Shown here: positions 1 through 8,449 of the stretch, piece by piece | Layout: every line of letters starts with the position of its first letter | Position numbering within the stretch: position 1 is the first letter of the stretch | Assembly: GCF_031450805.1 (NCBI RefSeq) | Contig: NZ_JARTVY010000001.1 | Coordinates: 2,170,001-2,234,000, forward strand | Direction of reading: 5' to 3' | Source of the DNA: Caballeronia sp031450805 | Lineage (GTDB): Bacteria > Pseudomonadota > Gammaproteobacteria > Burkholderiales > Burkholderiaceae | Length of the DNA: 64,000 nucleotides | Made by a program: the position numbers and the translations under genes | Notes under the pieces: generated by a model | Databases searched by the model: none | Told to the model about the DNA's origin: nothing | Seen by the model: the letters and a program-made list of their open reading frames with translations, nothing else

Positions 1-134
1 TGGCGACCATTCCTGTCCGACGTCTCGGCACGCCGGACGAGATCGGGTCGATCGTTGCGTGGCTGGCTTCGGAGGAATCGGGTTTTTCCACCGGCGCGGA
101 CTTTTCGCTCAACGGTGGCTTGCACATGGGCTGA
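1..134 (+). CDS. phaB: Acetoacetyl-CoA reductase, C-terminal end (partial)
   Basis: Only the last 43 codons are present; the gene enters from the left edge in the frame starting at base 3 and stops with TGA at 132-134. The visible residues have the ending of NADPH-dependent SDR acetoacetyl-CoA reductases: a segment reading RRLGTPDEIGSIVAWLASEE, then SGFSTGADFSLNGGLHMG. PhaB reduces acetoacetyl-CoA to (R)-3-hydroxybutyryl-CoA for polyhydroxyalkanoate synthesis. The phaR gene directly downstream supports this, since phaC-phaA-phaB-phaR is a common order in this family. The identity rests on the C-terminus and the neighbour only. Confidence 0.85.
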   Translation, partial: ATIPVRRLGTPDEIGSIVAWLASEESGFSTGADFSLNGGLHMG

Positions 135-238
135 CGGGCGGCGGCGGTCGGCCGGGCGCCCGGGGCGCCTGTCCGGCTCGCCGCGCTTGCCGGATATATC
201 AATGACGCGGCGACCCAGCAGCAACGCTTTTTTGCGAC

Positions 239-281
239 AACGCAAGACATGCCTGCTGCCACCGCAGTAAAGTCTTGCGTT
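239..281. promoter_or_regulatory. Inverted repeat upstream of phaR, candidate PhaR operator or phaB terminator
   Basis: AACGCAAGAC (239-248) and its exact complement GTCTTGCGTT (272-281) are separated by 23 bases, and the second arm ends 12 bases before the phaR start. PhaR proteins are known to repress their own genes in related bacteria, so an autoregulatory operator is a reasonable reading. A transcript hairpin that ends phaB transcription is also possible, although no long T tract follows. The remainder of the 159-bp phaB-phaR gap shows nothing else clear. Function is inferred from position. Confidence 0.45.
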
Positions 282-293
282 TAAAGGCGTTCA

Positions 294-875
294 ATGACCA
301 CCCCTACTACTACAAAGAAATCCGCCGAGCGGCTGATAAAAAAATATCCGAATCGCCGGCTGTATGACACGGAGACGAGCACCTACATCACGTTGTCGGA
401 TGTGAAGCAACTCGTGCTCGATCAGGAAGACTTCAAGGTGCTCGACGCGAAGTCCAACGACGACCTGACGCGCAGCATTCTTCTGCAGATCATTCTCGAA
501 GAAGAGAGTGGCGGCTTGCCGATGTTTTCATCGGTGATGCTTTCGCAGATCATCCGCTTTTACGGCCATGCGATGCAGGGCATGATGGGCACGTATCTGG
601 AGAAGAATATCCAGGCGTTCATCGACATTCAGCAGAAACTGTCCGAACAGAGCAAGGGCATTTATGACGGCAATGCGCTGAATCCGGAAGTCTGGTCGCA
701 GTTCATGAACATGCAGGCCCCGATGATGCAGGGGATGATGACGAACTATATCGAGCAGTCGAAGAATATGTTCGTGCAGATGCAGGAGCAGATGCAGAAT
801 CAGGCGAAGTCGATGTTCAATACGTTTCCGTTTCCCGGGCAGCAGGGTTCGGGTTCTTCTGGCGAGAAGAAGTAA
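294..875 (+). CDS. phaR: Polyhydroxyalkanoate synthesis repressor PhaR
   Basis: A 193-residue protein. Its N-terminus (about residues 13-75) carries the PHB/PHA accumulation regulator DNA-binding domain, recognisable by KKYPNRRLYDTETSTYITL. This is followed by the PHB_acc segment and a Met/Gln-rich C-terminal half with many MQ repeats. PhaR represses phasin and pha genes and is released when it binds nascent PHA granules. An AAAGG Shine-Dalgarno sequence lies 6 bases before the ATG. It follows phaB in the same direction, so it may be part of the pha operon or have its own promoter at the inverted repeat just upstream. Length and sequence are normal for the family. Confidence 0.95.
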   Translation: MTTPTTTKKSAERLIKKYPNRRLYDTETSTYITLSDVKQLVLDQEDFKVLDAKSNDDLTRSILLQIILEEESGGLPMFSSVMLSQIIRFYGHAMQGMMGTYLEKNIQAFIDIQQKLSEQSKGIYDGNALNPEVWSQFMNMQAPMMQGMMTNYIEQSKNMFVQMQEQMQNQAKSMFNTFPFPGQQGSGSSGEKK

Positions 876-1009
876 AGCGCTTTTTCTTGTCGCTGAGCGT
901 GGGGTTGTAGTGGTGTTTTTCTCTGCGGGTCGGCGGGCTTGTGTTTGTTTCGTTCGCCTGTGTTTGCGTTGAACTTGTATTCGTGTCGGTTTATTCGTGC
1001 GCTCCTCCC

Positions 1010-1600
1010 CGGGGCGGGGGTCACTCTCTCGGCTGTCGACCAGAGTTGGCGCTTCAGCGCCTTACTCTGGTCCCATGCAAAGAAAATCACCAAAGAAAGC
1101 AGCTTTTTCTCGAACGGCACGATGCACTGATCTGAGTGGCCACTTCGTAGAAAATCGGTGGCCCTCAGTTTGACAGAGCCTTGAATCACCTTCCACGCCC
1201 ACTGACTACTAACGTCCTCCGAGCCCCCTGGCTCGTTAATACCGGTGGCACACTAGCTCGCGACGAAGAACAGGTGGTTGCCGAGGGATCGGTCCTGGTG
1301 TTCCTAACGCAGTTCTTCACGTTGCAGTGGTGGCGTCCGTTGAGCTTGTTCGCGACCGTATGGGCACCGTTGGTTTTTCGAGCCAAGGGGCTCGCAGGAC
1401 GTTAGTAATAGTGGGCGCGGAAGGTGATTCAGGGCTGTTTGCAAGCTGAGAGCCACTGGTGTCCTACGAAGTGGCCGCATAAATCACTGCATCGAGCGGT
1501 TCAGAAGAGAAGCTGCTTTTCTTGCATGAAACCAGAGTAAGGCGCTGAAGCGCCAACTCCGTCGACAGCCAAGAAAGTTACCCCGCCCGCCGGGAAGGCG
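1010..1600. repeat. 0.6-kb imperfect palindrome made of two inverted element copies
   Basis: This fills most of the 849-bp gene-free stretch between phaR and rimO. The left arm (about 1010-1265) and right arm (about 1338-1600) are reverse complements with scattered mismatches and one insertion of about 14 bases in the left arm. Shared blocks include GTTGGCGCTTCAGCGCCTTA (left, about 1035; complement in the right arm ending near 1555), GGCCACTTCGTAG, TGAATCACCTTCC and ACTAACGTCCT. Each arm ends toward the centre in a small hairpin, GAGCC-N5-GGCTC. The short ORFs inside follow the repeat rather than coding constraint and were not accepted. No transposase, target duplication or gene is visible. 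It is probably two copies of an intergenic repeat in head-to-head orientation. Confidence 0.8.
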
Positions 1601-1724
1601 GCTACTGAACACAAACCCGAGACGCCGGCAAGAGCACCACCACAAGCCGCACAAAACCCCCCGCCCAAACCAGTTAAAATACTAAACCTCGCCGCGCCCC
1701 AGCGGCAAAAAGCACGCCGCAACC

Positions 1725-3134
1725 GTGCCCCTGCCCGAATACCCCGTGAACACTCCAGCAAAATCCACCCCCGCAGCGCCAGCGCCGAAAATCGGTATGG
1801 TCAGCCTCGGCTGCCCCAAAGCCCTGGTCGATTCCGAGCAGATCATCACCCAACTTCGCGCCGAAGGCTACGAAATCTCCGGCACGTACGACGGCGCCGA
1901 TCTCGTCGTCGTCAACACATGCGGTTTCATCGATGAAGCCGTCCAGGAAAGCCTCGACGCCATCGGCGAAGCGCTCAGCGAAAACGGCAAGGTCATCGTC
2001 ACCGGCTGCCTCGGCGCAAAAAAGAGCGCGAGCGGCACCGGCCTCATCGAAGAAGTACACCCGAAGGTGCTCGCGGTCACCGGTCCGCATGCCACCAACG
2101 AAGTGATGAACGCGGTGCACACGCATCTGCCGAAACCACACGATCCCTTCGTCGACCTCGTGCCGCCCGCCGGCATCAAGCTCACACCGCGTCACTACGC
2201 GTATCTGAAGATCTCCGAAGGCTGCAATCATCGCTGCGCGTTCTGCATCATCCCGTCGATGCGCGGCGACCTCGTGTCGCGGCCCGTCGCCGAAGTCATG
2301 CTCGAAGCCGAGAATCTGTTCAAGTCGGGCGTCAAGGAACTGCTCGTTATTTCGCAGGACACGAGCGCGTACGGTGTCGACGTCAAATACCGCACCGGTT
2401 TCTGGAACGGCAAGCCGCTCAAGACGCGCATGACCGAACTGGTCGGCGCGCTCGGCGAGCTGGCCGCGCAGTACGGCGCGTGGGTGCGGCTGCATTACGT
2501 CTATCCGTATCCGAGCGTCGATGAAGTCATCCCGATGATGGCCGCGGGTCCGCTCAAAGGCCACGTCCTGCCGTATCTCGACGTGCCGTTCCAGCACGCG
2601 CATCCGGAAGTGCTGAAGCGCATGAAACGCCCGGCCAACGCGGAGAAGGTGCTCGAACGCGTGAAGGCGTGGCGCGCCATGTGCCCCGACCTGACCATCC
2701 GCAGCACGTTCATCGCGGGCTTCCCCGGTGAAACCGAAGAACAGTTTCAGACGCTGCTCGACTTCATCAAGGAAGCAGATCTGGACCGCGTCGGCTGCTT
2801 CGCGTATTCGCCGGTAGAGGGCGCGAGCGCGAACGAACTCGACGGCGCGCTGCCCGACGAAGTGCGCGAGGAACGCCGCGCGCGCTTCATGGAACTCGCC
2901 GAGGAACTGTCGGCGAAGCGCATGAAAAAGAAGGTCGGCAAGACGGTGAAGGTGCTCGTCGACGAAGTCAGCGCCGAAGGCGGGGTCGGCCGCACGGCGG
3001 CGGATGCGCCGGAAATCGATGGCGTCGTCTATATCGCGCCGCCGACAAAGGCGTCCAAGCGCTACAAGGCGGGCGACTTCGTCTCCGTGAAAATCACCGG
3101 CGCGGACGGCCACGATCTCTGGGGCGAGGTCTGA
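1725..3134 (+). CDS. rimO: Ribosomal protein S12 methylthiotransferase RimO
   Basis: A radical-SAM methylthiotransferase that modifies an aspartate of ribosomal protein S12. With the GTG start at 1725 the protein is 469 residues. The N-terminal MTTase domain has its iron-sulfur cysteines at C30, C66 and C95. The radical SAM cluster motif is C167-N-H-R-C171-A-F-C174. A C-terminal TRAM domain covers roughly residues 400-469. The first 20 residues are Pro/Ala-rich and poorly conserved in such proteins. The next in-frame ATG is at codon 25, inside the conserved VSLGC region, so the upstream GTG start is preferred. It is read with the kinase gene 3 bases downstream. Confidence 0.95.
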   Translation: MPLPEYPVNTPAKSTPAAPAPKIGMVSLGCPKALVDSEQIITQLRAEGYEISGTYDGADLVVVNTCGFIDEAVQESLDAIGEALSENGKVIVTGCLGAKKSASGTGLIEEVHPKVLAVTGPHATNEVMNAVHTHLPKPHDPFVDLVPPAGIKLTPRHYAYLKISEGCNHRCAFCIIPSMRGDLVSRPVAEVMLEAENLFKSGVKELLVISQDTSAYGVDVKYRTGFWNGKPLKTRMTELVGALGELAAQYGAWVRLHYVYPYPSVDEVIPMMAAGPLKGHVLPYLDVPFQHAHPEVLKRMKRPANAEKVLERVKAWRAMCPDLTIRSTFIAGFPGETEEQFQTLLDFIKEADLDRVGCFAYSPVEGASANELDGALPDEVREERRARFMELAEELSAKRMKKKVGKTVKVLVDEVSAEGGVGRTAADAPEIDGVVYIAPPTKASKRYKAGDFVSVKITGADGHDLWGEV

Positions 3135-3137
3135 ACC

Positions 3138-4070
3138 ATGACGATGACGCCGCAGCATCCCGCCATCCTCGCGCTCGGCGAGGCAATGATCGAGTTCAAT
3201 CAGTCGAAGCGCAACGAGCCGAATTATCTGCAAGGCTTCGGGGGCGACGTCTCCAACTTCCTGATCGCCGCGGCGCGGCAGGGCGCGGCGACCGGCTTCG
3301 TCTCCGCCGTGGGCAATGACCAGTTCGGCCAACTGCTGTTCGATCTGTGGCGCGCGGAGAACGTCGATACATCCTCGGTGCGGATCGATCCTCACGCGCC
3401 GACCGGCGTCTATTTCGTATCGCACGGCGAGACCGGGCATCGCTTCGACTATTTGCGCGCGGGATCGGCGGCGAGCCGCTATGCGCCCTCCGACTTGCCG
3501 CTCGACACGATCGCGGGCGCGAAGGTGGTGCATCTGTCGGGCATCAGCCTCGCGATCGGCGTCGCCGCGTGCGATGCCGCGTTCGCCGCCATCGACCACG
3601 CACGCGCGCACGGCGTCCAGGTCAGCTTCGATACGAACCTGCGCCTCAAGCTGTGGCCGCTCGCCCGCGCCCGCGCAGTGATGCTCGAAGCCATCCGCCT
3701 TACCGATATCTGCCTGCCGAGCTACGACGACGTCACCGTGCTCACCGGTCATGAGGACAAGGACGCCATCGTCGATACGCTGCTCGCGCTCGGCCCGAAA
3801 GTCGTCGCGTTGAAGCTCGGCAAGGAAGGCGCGTATATCGCGACACCCGACGAGCGGCGCGTGGTGCCGGGCCGCGTCGTCAATGCGGTCGATGCGACCG
3901 GCGCGGGCGATTGCTTCGGCGGCGCGTTCATCGCACGCATCGTGGCGGGCGACGATCCTTTCACCGCCGCTCACTATGCGAACGTGGCGGCGGCATTATC
4001 GACGCAAGGCTTCGGCGCGGTCGCGCCGATTCCGGACCGGGCGGCCGTGCAACAGGCGCTCGCCGGATAA
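3138..4070 (+). CDS. PfkB-family sugar kinase, probably 2-keto-3-deoxygluconate kinase
   Basis: A 310-residue ribokinase-fold kinase. It starts with the PfkB signature region (ALGEAMIEFNQ, then GGDVSNFLIAAARQG) and has the catalytic DATGAGDCFGGAF near residue 255, which provides the anion hole and catalytic Asp. The N-terminal pattern with FNQ and GFGGD resembles 2-dehydro-3-deoxygluconokinases (KdgK), which make KDPG for the Entner-Doudoroff pathway. Substrate assignment is by resemblance only. The ATG lies 3 bases after the rimO stop, suggesting co-transcription. It is different from the second PfkB kinase at 36.1 kb. Confidence 0.82.
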   Translation: MTMTPQHPAILALGEAMIEFNQSKRNEPNYLQGFGGDVSNFLIAAARQGAATGFVSAVGNDQFGQLLFDLWRAENVDTSSVRIDPHAPTGVYFVSHGETGHRFDYLRAGSAASRYAPSDLPLDTIAGAKVVHLSGISLAIGVAACDAAFAAIDHARAHGVQVSFDTNLRLKLWPLARARAVMLEAIRLTDICLPSYDDVTVLTGHEDKDAIVDTLLALGPKVVALKLGKEGAYIATPDERRVVPGRVVNAVDATGAGDCFGGAFIARIVAGDDPFTAAHYANVAAALSTQGFGAVAPIPDRAAVQQALAG

Positions 4071-4099
4071 TCCAGAACACAAGACAAGGAGACGACAAC

Positions 4100-5284
4100 A
4101 TGAAGCGCGAAGTAGTGGTGGCAAGCGGCGTGCGCACGGCGATCGGCGACTTCGGCGGTGCGCTGAAGGATTTCACGCCGGGCGATCTCGGCGCGCGCGT
4201 GGTGCGGGAAGCGCTGTCGCGGGCGCGCGTGTCGGGCGATGAGGTCGGCCATGTGGTGTTCGGCAACGTGATCCAGACCGAGCCGCGCGACATGTATCTG
4301 GCGCGCGTCGCCGCACTCGAAGGCGGCGTCACGCAGGACGCGCCCGCGCTCACGGTCAACCGGCTGTGCGGCTCGGGGCTGCAGGCGATCGTGTCGGCGT
4401 CGCAGTCCATCCTTCTGGGCGATGCCGACATCGCGATCGGCGGCGGCGCCGAAAGCATGAGCCGCGCGCCGTACGTGATGCCGGCGGCGCGCTTCGGCCA
4501 GCGCATGGGCGACGCGCGCATCGTCGACATGATGCTCGGCGCCCTCAACGATCCGTTCAACAAGATCCACATGGGCGTGACGGCGGAGAACGTCGCGAAC
4601 AAGTACGGCATCACGCGCGAGGCGCAGGACGCGCTCGCGCTCGAATCGCACCGCCGTGCGGCGAAGGCAATCGAGGCCGGTTATTTCAAGGACCAGATCC
4701 TGCCGATCACGCTGGCATCGAAGAAGGGCGATACCGTCTTCGACCGCGACGAGCACGTACGCATGAACGCGACGGCGGATGACTTCTCGAAGCTCAGACC
4801 AGTGTTTGCGAAGGAGAACGGCACGGTAACGGCGGGCAATGCGTCGGGCATCAACGACGCGGCGGCGGCCGTCGTGCTGATGGAGCGGGGCGTCGCGGAG
4901 AAGCGCGGCCTGCAGCCGCTCGCGCGCCTCGTCGCCTACGCCCACGCGGGCGTCGATCCGAAGATCATGGGCATCGGCCCCGTGCCGGCGACGCAGAAGG
5001 TGCTGGAACGCGCGGGGCTTACCGTCAACGATCTCGACGTCATCGAAGCGAACGAAGCCTTCGCCGCGCAAGCCTGCGCGGTCACGAAGGAACTCAAGCT
5101 CGATCCCGCGAAGGTCAACCCGAACGGCTCGGGCATTTCGCTCGGCCATCCGATCGGCGCGACAGGCGCGCTCATCACCGTGAAGGCGCTGTACGAACTG
5201 CAACGCATCGGCGGCCGCTACGCGCTCGTGACGATGTGCATCGGCGGCGGGCAGGGCATCGCGGCGATCTTCGAGCGCATTTGA
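4100..5284 (+). CDS. bktB: Acetyl-CoA acetyltransferase / beta-ketothiolase BktB
   Basis: A 394-residue thiolase II with a complete catalytic set: acyl-accepting C90 in NRLCGSG, H350 in GHPIGATG, and C380 in CIGGGQG. The length equals that of the Cupriavidus BktB enzyme, which accepts C4-C5 ketoacyl-CoAs for copolymer PHA synthesis. An acetoacetyl-CoA thiolase of the same length is the alternative. The ATG at 4100 is chosen because AAGGAG lies 8 bases upstream and the protein begins with the usual MKREVVVASG. The open frame extends upstream through the kinase gene, but that part is antisense-like noise. It fits functionally with phaB/phaR a few kb away. Confidence 0.9.
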   Translation: MKREVVVASGVRTAIGDFGGALKDFTPGDLGARVVREALSRARVSGDEVGHVVFGNVIQTEPRDMYLARVAALEGGVTQDAPALTVNRLCGSGLQAIVSASQSILLGDADIAIGGGAESMSRAPYVMPAARFGQRMGDARIVDMMLGALNDPFNKIHMGVTAENVANKYGITREAQDALALESHRRAAKAIEAGYFKDQILPITLASKKGDTVFDRDEHVRMNATADDFSKLRPVFAKENGTVTAGNASGINDAAAAVVLMERGVAEKRGLQPLARLVAYAHAGVDPKIMGIGPVPATQKVLERAGLTVNDLDVIEANEAFAAQACAVTKELKLDPAKVNPNGSGISLGHPIGATGALITVKALYELQRIGGRYALVTMCIGGGQGIAAIFERI

Positions 5285-5306
5285 CGTGGTATCGAAGGAA
5301 GCAAGC

Positions 5307-5948
5307 ATGAAAGAAGCAACCAGGCGGCCGGCCTTCCCGGTCCGGCCGACGATGATGATTGCGGCCTCGCTGGTGTCCGCGCTTGCGCTCGCGGGCTGCA
5401 ATTCGCCGATGCCGCCGGATACCTCGAGCGGGGCCGGCACGGTCGCGCCGAAAGGCGAGTCTCACGGCGCGGACGACGCCATCCGCACGCTCGCCTTGCC
5501 GCCGCAAAAGCCGCTGTCGCCGAACCCTGACTACGCGCGTTTCCCGCGCTATGTCGGCACGCTGGGCGGCAGGCAGATCGAGATGAAGCTCGGCGCGAAA
5601 ACGGACGAGCCTTCCGGCGTGCATGGCGAATACCGTTTCGCGGGCAGCGCGTCGGTGATTCTCGTGGCCGGCGACCGTGACGGCGATGCGCTCGAGATCG
5701 AGGAATCGAACGACGGCACGCATATCACGGGCAACTGGATCGGCAAGTTCGAGGCGGACGGCAGCGTGTCGGGCGAGCGCATGGACCCGGACGATTCGAA
5801 CGCGCAGCCGTTCGATCTGCGCCCGGCCGTGGCGGGCGTGAAATTGCCGCCTGCGCCGAGCCACGCGGCGCCATCGCTGGAACCCGCGCCGCCGCCTCCG
5901 CCGCCCAATGCCGTCGGTGGCACGAGCAACGTGATCATCGGCGAATGA
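5307..5948 (+). CDS. Putative lipoprotein of unknown function
   Basis: A protein of 213 residues with a lipoprotein signal: a basic N-terminus, a hydrophobic stretch (MMIAASLVSALALAGC) and a lipobox ending in Cys about residue 31. It is therefore probably anchored in the outer membrane. The mature part has a polar middle with no motif I recognise, then a Pro/Ala-rich tail with a run of prolines near the end. The ATG at 5307 has GAAGGA in front and is preferred over the GTG at 5286, which sits directly after the bktB stop. Spacing suggests transcription with bktB. Function is unknown. Confidence 0.7.
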   Translation: MKEATRRPAFPVRPTMMIAASLVSALALAGCNSPMPPDTSSGAGTVAPKGESHGADDAIRTLALPPQKPLSPNPDYARFPRYVGTLGGRQIEMKLGAKTDEPSGVHGEYRFAGSASVILVAGDRDGDALEIEESNDGTHITGNWIGKFEADGSVSGERMDPDDSNAQPFDLRPAVAGVKLPPAPSHAAPSLEPAPPPPPPNAVGGTSNVIIGE

Positions 5949-5994
5949 AGGCGCGTTCGTTGCACTTCCCCTCATCCTCAACGCTCTTTACCTC

Positions 5995-7188
5995 ATGACC
6001 GATTCAAGCAGCCAGAACCGCGACCTGCAAACCCGCATCGTGCAGCCGAACGATCGCATCATGCCCGGCTTCGAGTCGTTCGCGGTGCCGGTGGCGCGGG
6101 CATCGACGGTCGTGTTCCCCGATCTCGCGACGATGCGCGCACTCGTCTGGAGCGACGATTCCAAGTGGCGCTACGGCCTGCACGGCACGCCGACGACGAT
6201 CGCGCTCGCGCAACGCCTCGCGGCGATCGAAGGCGGCGAGCACGCGCTGCTGCAGCCGTCCGGTCTGGCGGCGATATCGAACGTGTATTTCGGGCTGGTC
6301 AAGGCGGGCGATCACGTGCTGGTACCCGACAACGCTTACTCGCCGAATCGCGAGCACGCGGACTGGCTCGCCGCCGACTTCGGTCTCGAAGTGAGCTATT
6401 ACGATCCGATGGCGGGCGCGGGCATCGCCGAATCAATCCGGCCGAACACGAAGCTGATCTGGCTGGAAGCGCCGGGCTCCGTGACGATGGAAGTACAGGA
6501 CGTCCCGGCGATCGTGGCGGTCGCGCGGGCGCGCGGCATCGTGACGGCGATCGACAATACGTATTCCGCAGGGCTCGCGTTCAAGCCGTTCGAGCACGGC
6601 GTCGATATTTCGGTGCAGGCGCTGACGAAGTACCAGTCGGGCGGCAGCGACATCCTGATGGGCGCGACGATCACGCGCGACATCGAGCTGCACAAGAAGC
6701 TGAAGCGCGCGCGGATGCGTCTGGGCGTCGGCGTTTCGGCGGACGATGCATCGCTCGTGCTGCGCAGCCTGCCGTCGATGAAACTGCGCTACGAAGCGCA
6801 CGACCGCTCGGCGCTCGCACTCGCACGCTGGCTGAAGACGCGCGCGGAAGTGGCCGCGGTGCTGCATCCCGCGATGGAAGATTGTCCCGGCCACGCGTGC
6901 TTCGCGCGCGACTTCACGGGCGGCGCGGGCGGGCTGTTCTCCATCGTGTTCGACGGGCGCTATAGCGCCGCTCAGGTCGATGCGTTCGTCGAGGCGCTGA
7001 AACTGTTCGCGATCGGCTGGAGTTGGGGCGGCGCGCACAGCCTCGCGATGCCGTACAACATCCGCTCGATGCGCACGGCGTCGCAGTGGCCGCACGAAGG
7101 GGTGCTGGTGCGGCTTTATATCGGTCTGGAAGACGAAGCGGACTTGCGCGCGGACCTGGAGGCGGCGCTCGGCAAGGCGCTGGGCTGA
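5995..7188 (+). CDS. metC: Cystathionine beta-lyase
   Basis: A 397-residue PLP enzyme of the Cys/Met metabolism family. The PLP-binding lysine is K212 in ALTKYQSGGSD, preceded by the DNTYSAG cofactor-binding segment around residues 185-190. The long C-terminal domain contains the SWGG motif (GWSWGGAHSL) typical of bacterial MetC, which separates it from cystathionine gamma-synthases. It cleaves cystathionine to homocysteine, pyruvate and ammonia in methionine synthesis. The gene converges with serB with only 5 bases between the stops, and no hairpin terminator is visible there. Confidence 0.9.
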   Translation: MTDSSSQNRDLQTRIVQPNDRIMPGFESFAVPVARASTVVFPDLATMRALVWSDDSKWRYGLHGTPTTIALAQRLAAIEGGEHALLQPSGLAAISNVYFGLVKAGDHVLVPDNAYSPNREHADWLAADFGLEVSYYDPMAGAGIAESIRPNTKLIWLEAPGSVTMEVQDVPAIVAVARARGIVTAIDNTYSAGLAFKPFEHGVDISVQALTKYQSGGSDILMGATITRDIELHKKLKRARMRLGVGVSADDASLVLRSLPSMKLRYEAHDRSALALARWLKTRAEVAAVLHPAMEDCPGHACFARDFTGGAGGLFSIVFDGRYSAAQVDAFVEALKLFAIGWSWGGAHSLAMPYNIRSMRTASQWPHEGVLVRLYIGLEDEADLRADLEAALGKALG

Positions 7189-7193
7189 TCGCT

Positions 7194-8033
7194 TCAGAAC
7201 AGGCGCAGCAGGCCGTCGAGACCGACGAAGTTGAATGCAACGGTCGCGGCCTCGCGCACGACCGGCTTCGCGCGGAACGCCACCGAGAGGCCTGCTTCGC
7301 CCATCATCTTCAGGTCATTCGATCCGTCGCCCATCGCGATCGCCCGCTTCGGATCGATGCCGATCGCTTCGCACGTCTCGCGCAGCGTCCGCGCTTTGAC
7401 ATCGGCATTCACGATTTCGCCGATGACCTTGCCCGTCAGCTTGCCATCGACGATTTCGAGCGTATTCGCACGCGTGTAGTCGATGCCGAGCCGCGCTTTC
7501 AAGCGCTCCGTGAAGAACGTGAATCCACCTGAAACGAGCAGCGTTCTGAGGCCAGCGGCGCGGGCACCTTCGAGCATGCGTTCCGCGCCGGGCGATAGAT
7601 GGAGGCGTTCTTCGTAGACGCGCTCGAGGGCGCTCGCGTCCAGGCCTTTCAGCAACGCCACGCGGCGGGTCAGGCTCTCGTTGAAGTCCTTGATCTCACC
7701 CCGCATCGCCGCTTCGGTGATCGCTGCGACTTCGGCTTTCAGCCCGCAGAAATCGGCGATTTCGTCGATGCATTCGATCGTGATGAGCGTCGAGTCCATG
7801 TCCATCGCGACGAGGCCGAAGTCGGAGAGTTGCGCTTGCGGCTCGATGAACGCGTAGTCGAGCGCATGTGCTCCGCAATAAGCGTCGATGTCGGCGCGCT
7901 GAAGCGGGTCGGCATCGGACAAACGCAGGAGCGTGTCGTCGATGCGCGCTGTTTCGCTACAGCGGGCGAGGGCCGCGAGCGGTCCCATGTGCGAATCGGA
8001 GATCGGTGCGGGGCTCTGTATGACGAGATTCAT
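7194..8033 (-). CDS. serB: Phosphoserine phosphatase
   Basis: A 279-residue HAD-superfamily phosphatase catalysing the last step of L-serine synthesis. The nucleophile and acid/base aspartates are D78 and D80 in AMDMDST. The SGGFTFF loop and the GDGSNDLKMM motif follow in the usual order. The N-terminal 70 residues form the short regulatory extension found in proteobacterial SerB. The start MNLVIQSPAP at 8033 is chosen because similarity to SerB begins there; the frame continues upstream through low-complexity sequence. No strong Shine-Dalgarno sequence is seen. The upstream 0.4-kb gap carries three heptamer arrays. Confidence 0.92.
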   Translation of the reverse strand: MNLVIQSPAPISDSHMGPLAALARCSETARIDDTLLRLSDADPLQRADIDAYCGAHALDYAFIEPQAQLSDFGLVAMDMDSTLITIECIDEIADFCGLKAEVAAITEAAMRGEIKDFNESLTRRVALLKGLDASALERVYEERLHLSPGAERMLEGARAAGLRTLLVSGGFTFFTERLKARLGIDYTRANTLEIVDGKLTGKVIGEIVNADVKARTLRETCEAIGIDPKRAIAMGDGSNDLKMMGEAGLSVAFRAKPVVREAATVAFNFVGLDGLLRLF

Positions 8034-8123
8034 CGAAGACGGTGCGGAGGTTGCGCGAAGACGGCTATTGTACGGGGCGCGGTGAGGCTTCATCGGAATG
8101 CTTGTTGTGTGGGCGCGCGCTTT

Positions 8124-8172
8124 CGCATGTTGCGTTGTGCATGATGCGCGCGGCGTGATGCATTCAGAATGC
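8124..8172. repeat. Heptamer array 1, upstream of serB
   Basis: Seven consecutive 7-base units fill 8124-8172, most ending in a form of CATGC, CGTGA or ATGC. The last two units form the palindrome TGCATTCAGAATGCG (8159-8173), with arms TGCATTC and GAATGC. It lies about 90-140 bp upstream of the serB start, within the 416-bp gap 8034-8449 that otherwise holds no credible gene. It is one member of a dispersed family in this window. It could be a protein-binding site or a repeat; nothing in the sequence decides this. Confidence 0.55.
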
Positions 8173-8264
8173 GATTGCCGCTGCGTGACGTCATGCGCGA
8201 TGCGGTTGATTTCTGGTAACGCGGCGGCGCGTAGAAGGTCGAAGAGGGCGGAGCCGAAGCGATC

Positions 8265-8299
8265 TGCATGCAGCACGCAACATGCAAGATGCAACATCC
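8265..8299. repeat. Heptamer array 2, upstream of serB
   Basis: Units start at 8265 (TGCATGC), 8272 (AGCACGC), 8279 (AACATGC), 8286 (AAGATGC) and 8293 (AACATCC), all in one 7-base register. The first two make a near-perfect TGCATGC-A-GCACGCA palindrome. This is the clearest array that keeps a fixed register over five units. It lies in the serB-LysR gap. A short ORF from 8268 only reflects the repeat. Confidence 0.6.
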
Positions 8300-8402
8300 G
8301 ATGCGGTTTGCAACCCGTCTTTGCACCCGCTCCGTTAAGCAGCATCCCAGGCGTGGGTTTTCTTCGCTGCTTCTTGAAACTCACAGGCGCACTAAAGCGA
8401 TA

Positions 8403-8437
8403 TCCATGCAGCACGCGAGACGCGTCATCCAGCATGC
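8403..8437. repeat. Heptamer array 3, just downstream of the LysR-type gene
   Basis: Five 7-base units from 8403 to 8437, with the first (TCCATGC), second (AGCACGC) and fifth (AGCATGC) closest to the consensus and the other two degenerate. The array ends 12 bases from the stop codon of the minus-strand LysR-type gene. It resembles array 2, which shares the pair ATGC-AGCACGC, so the two may be related by duplication. Confidence 0.45.
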
Positions 8438-8449
8438 AAGACCTCGCAT

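Noticed and set aside
939..1405. Short open frames inside the 0.6-kb palindrome
   Set aside because: They follow the repeat, have no ribosome-binding sites and differ between the two arms.
1674..3974. 766-codon open frame on the minus strand opposite rimO and the kinase gene
   Set aside because: Its translation is Arg/Ala/Asp-rich with no domains. It is the antisense shadow of well-identified genes in GC-rich DNA.
8124..8437. Repeated heptamers as a possible CRISPR array
   Set aside because: Repeat units are 7 bases without spacers, and there are no cas genes nearby.
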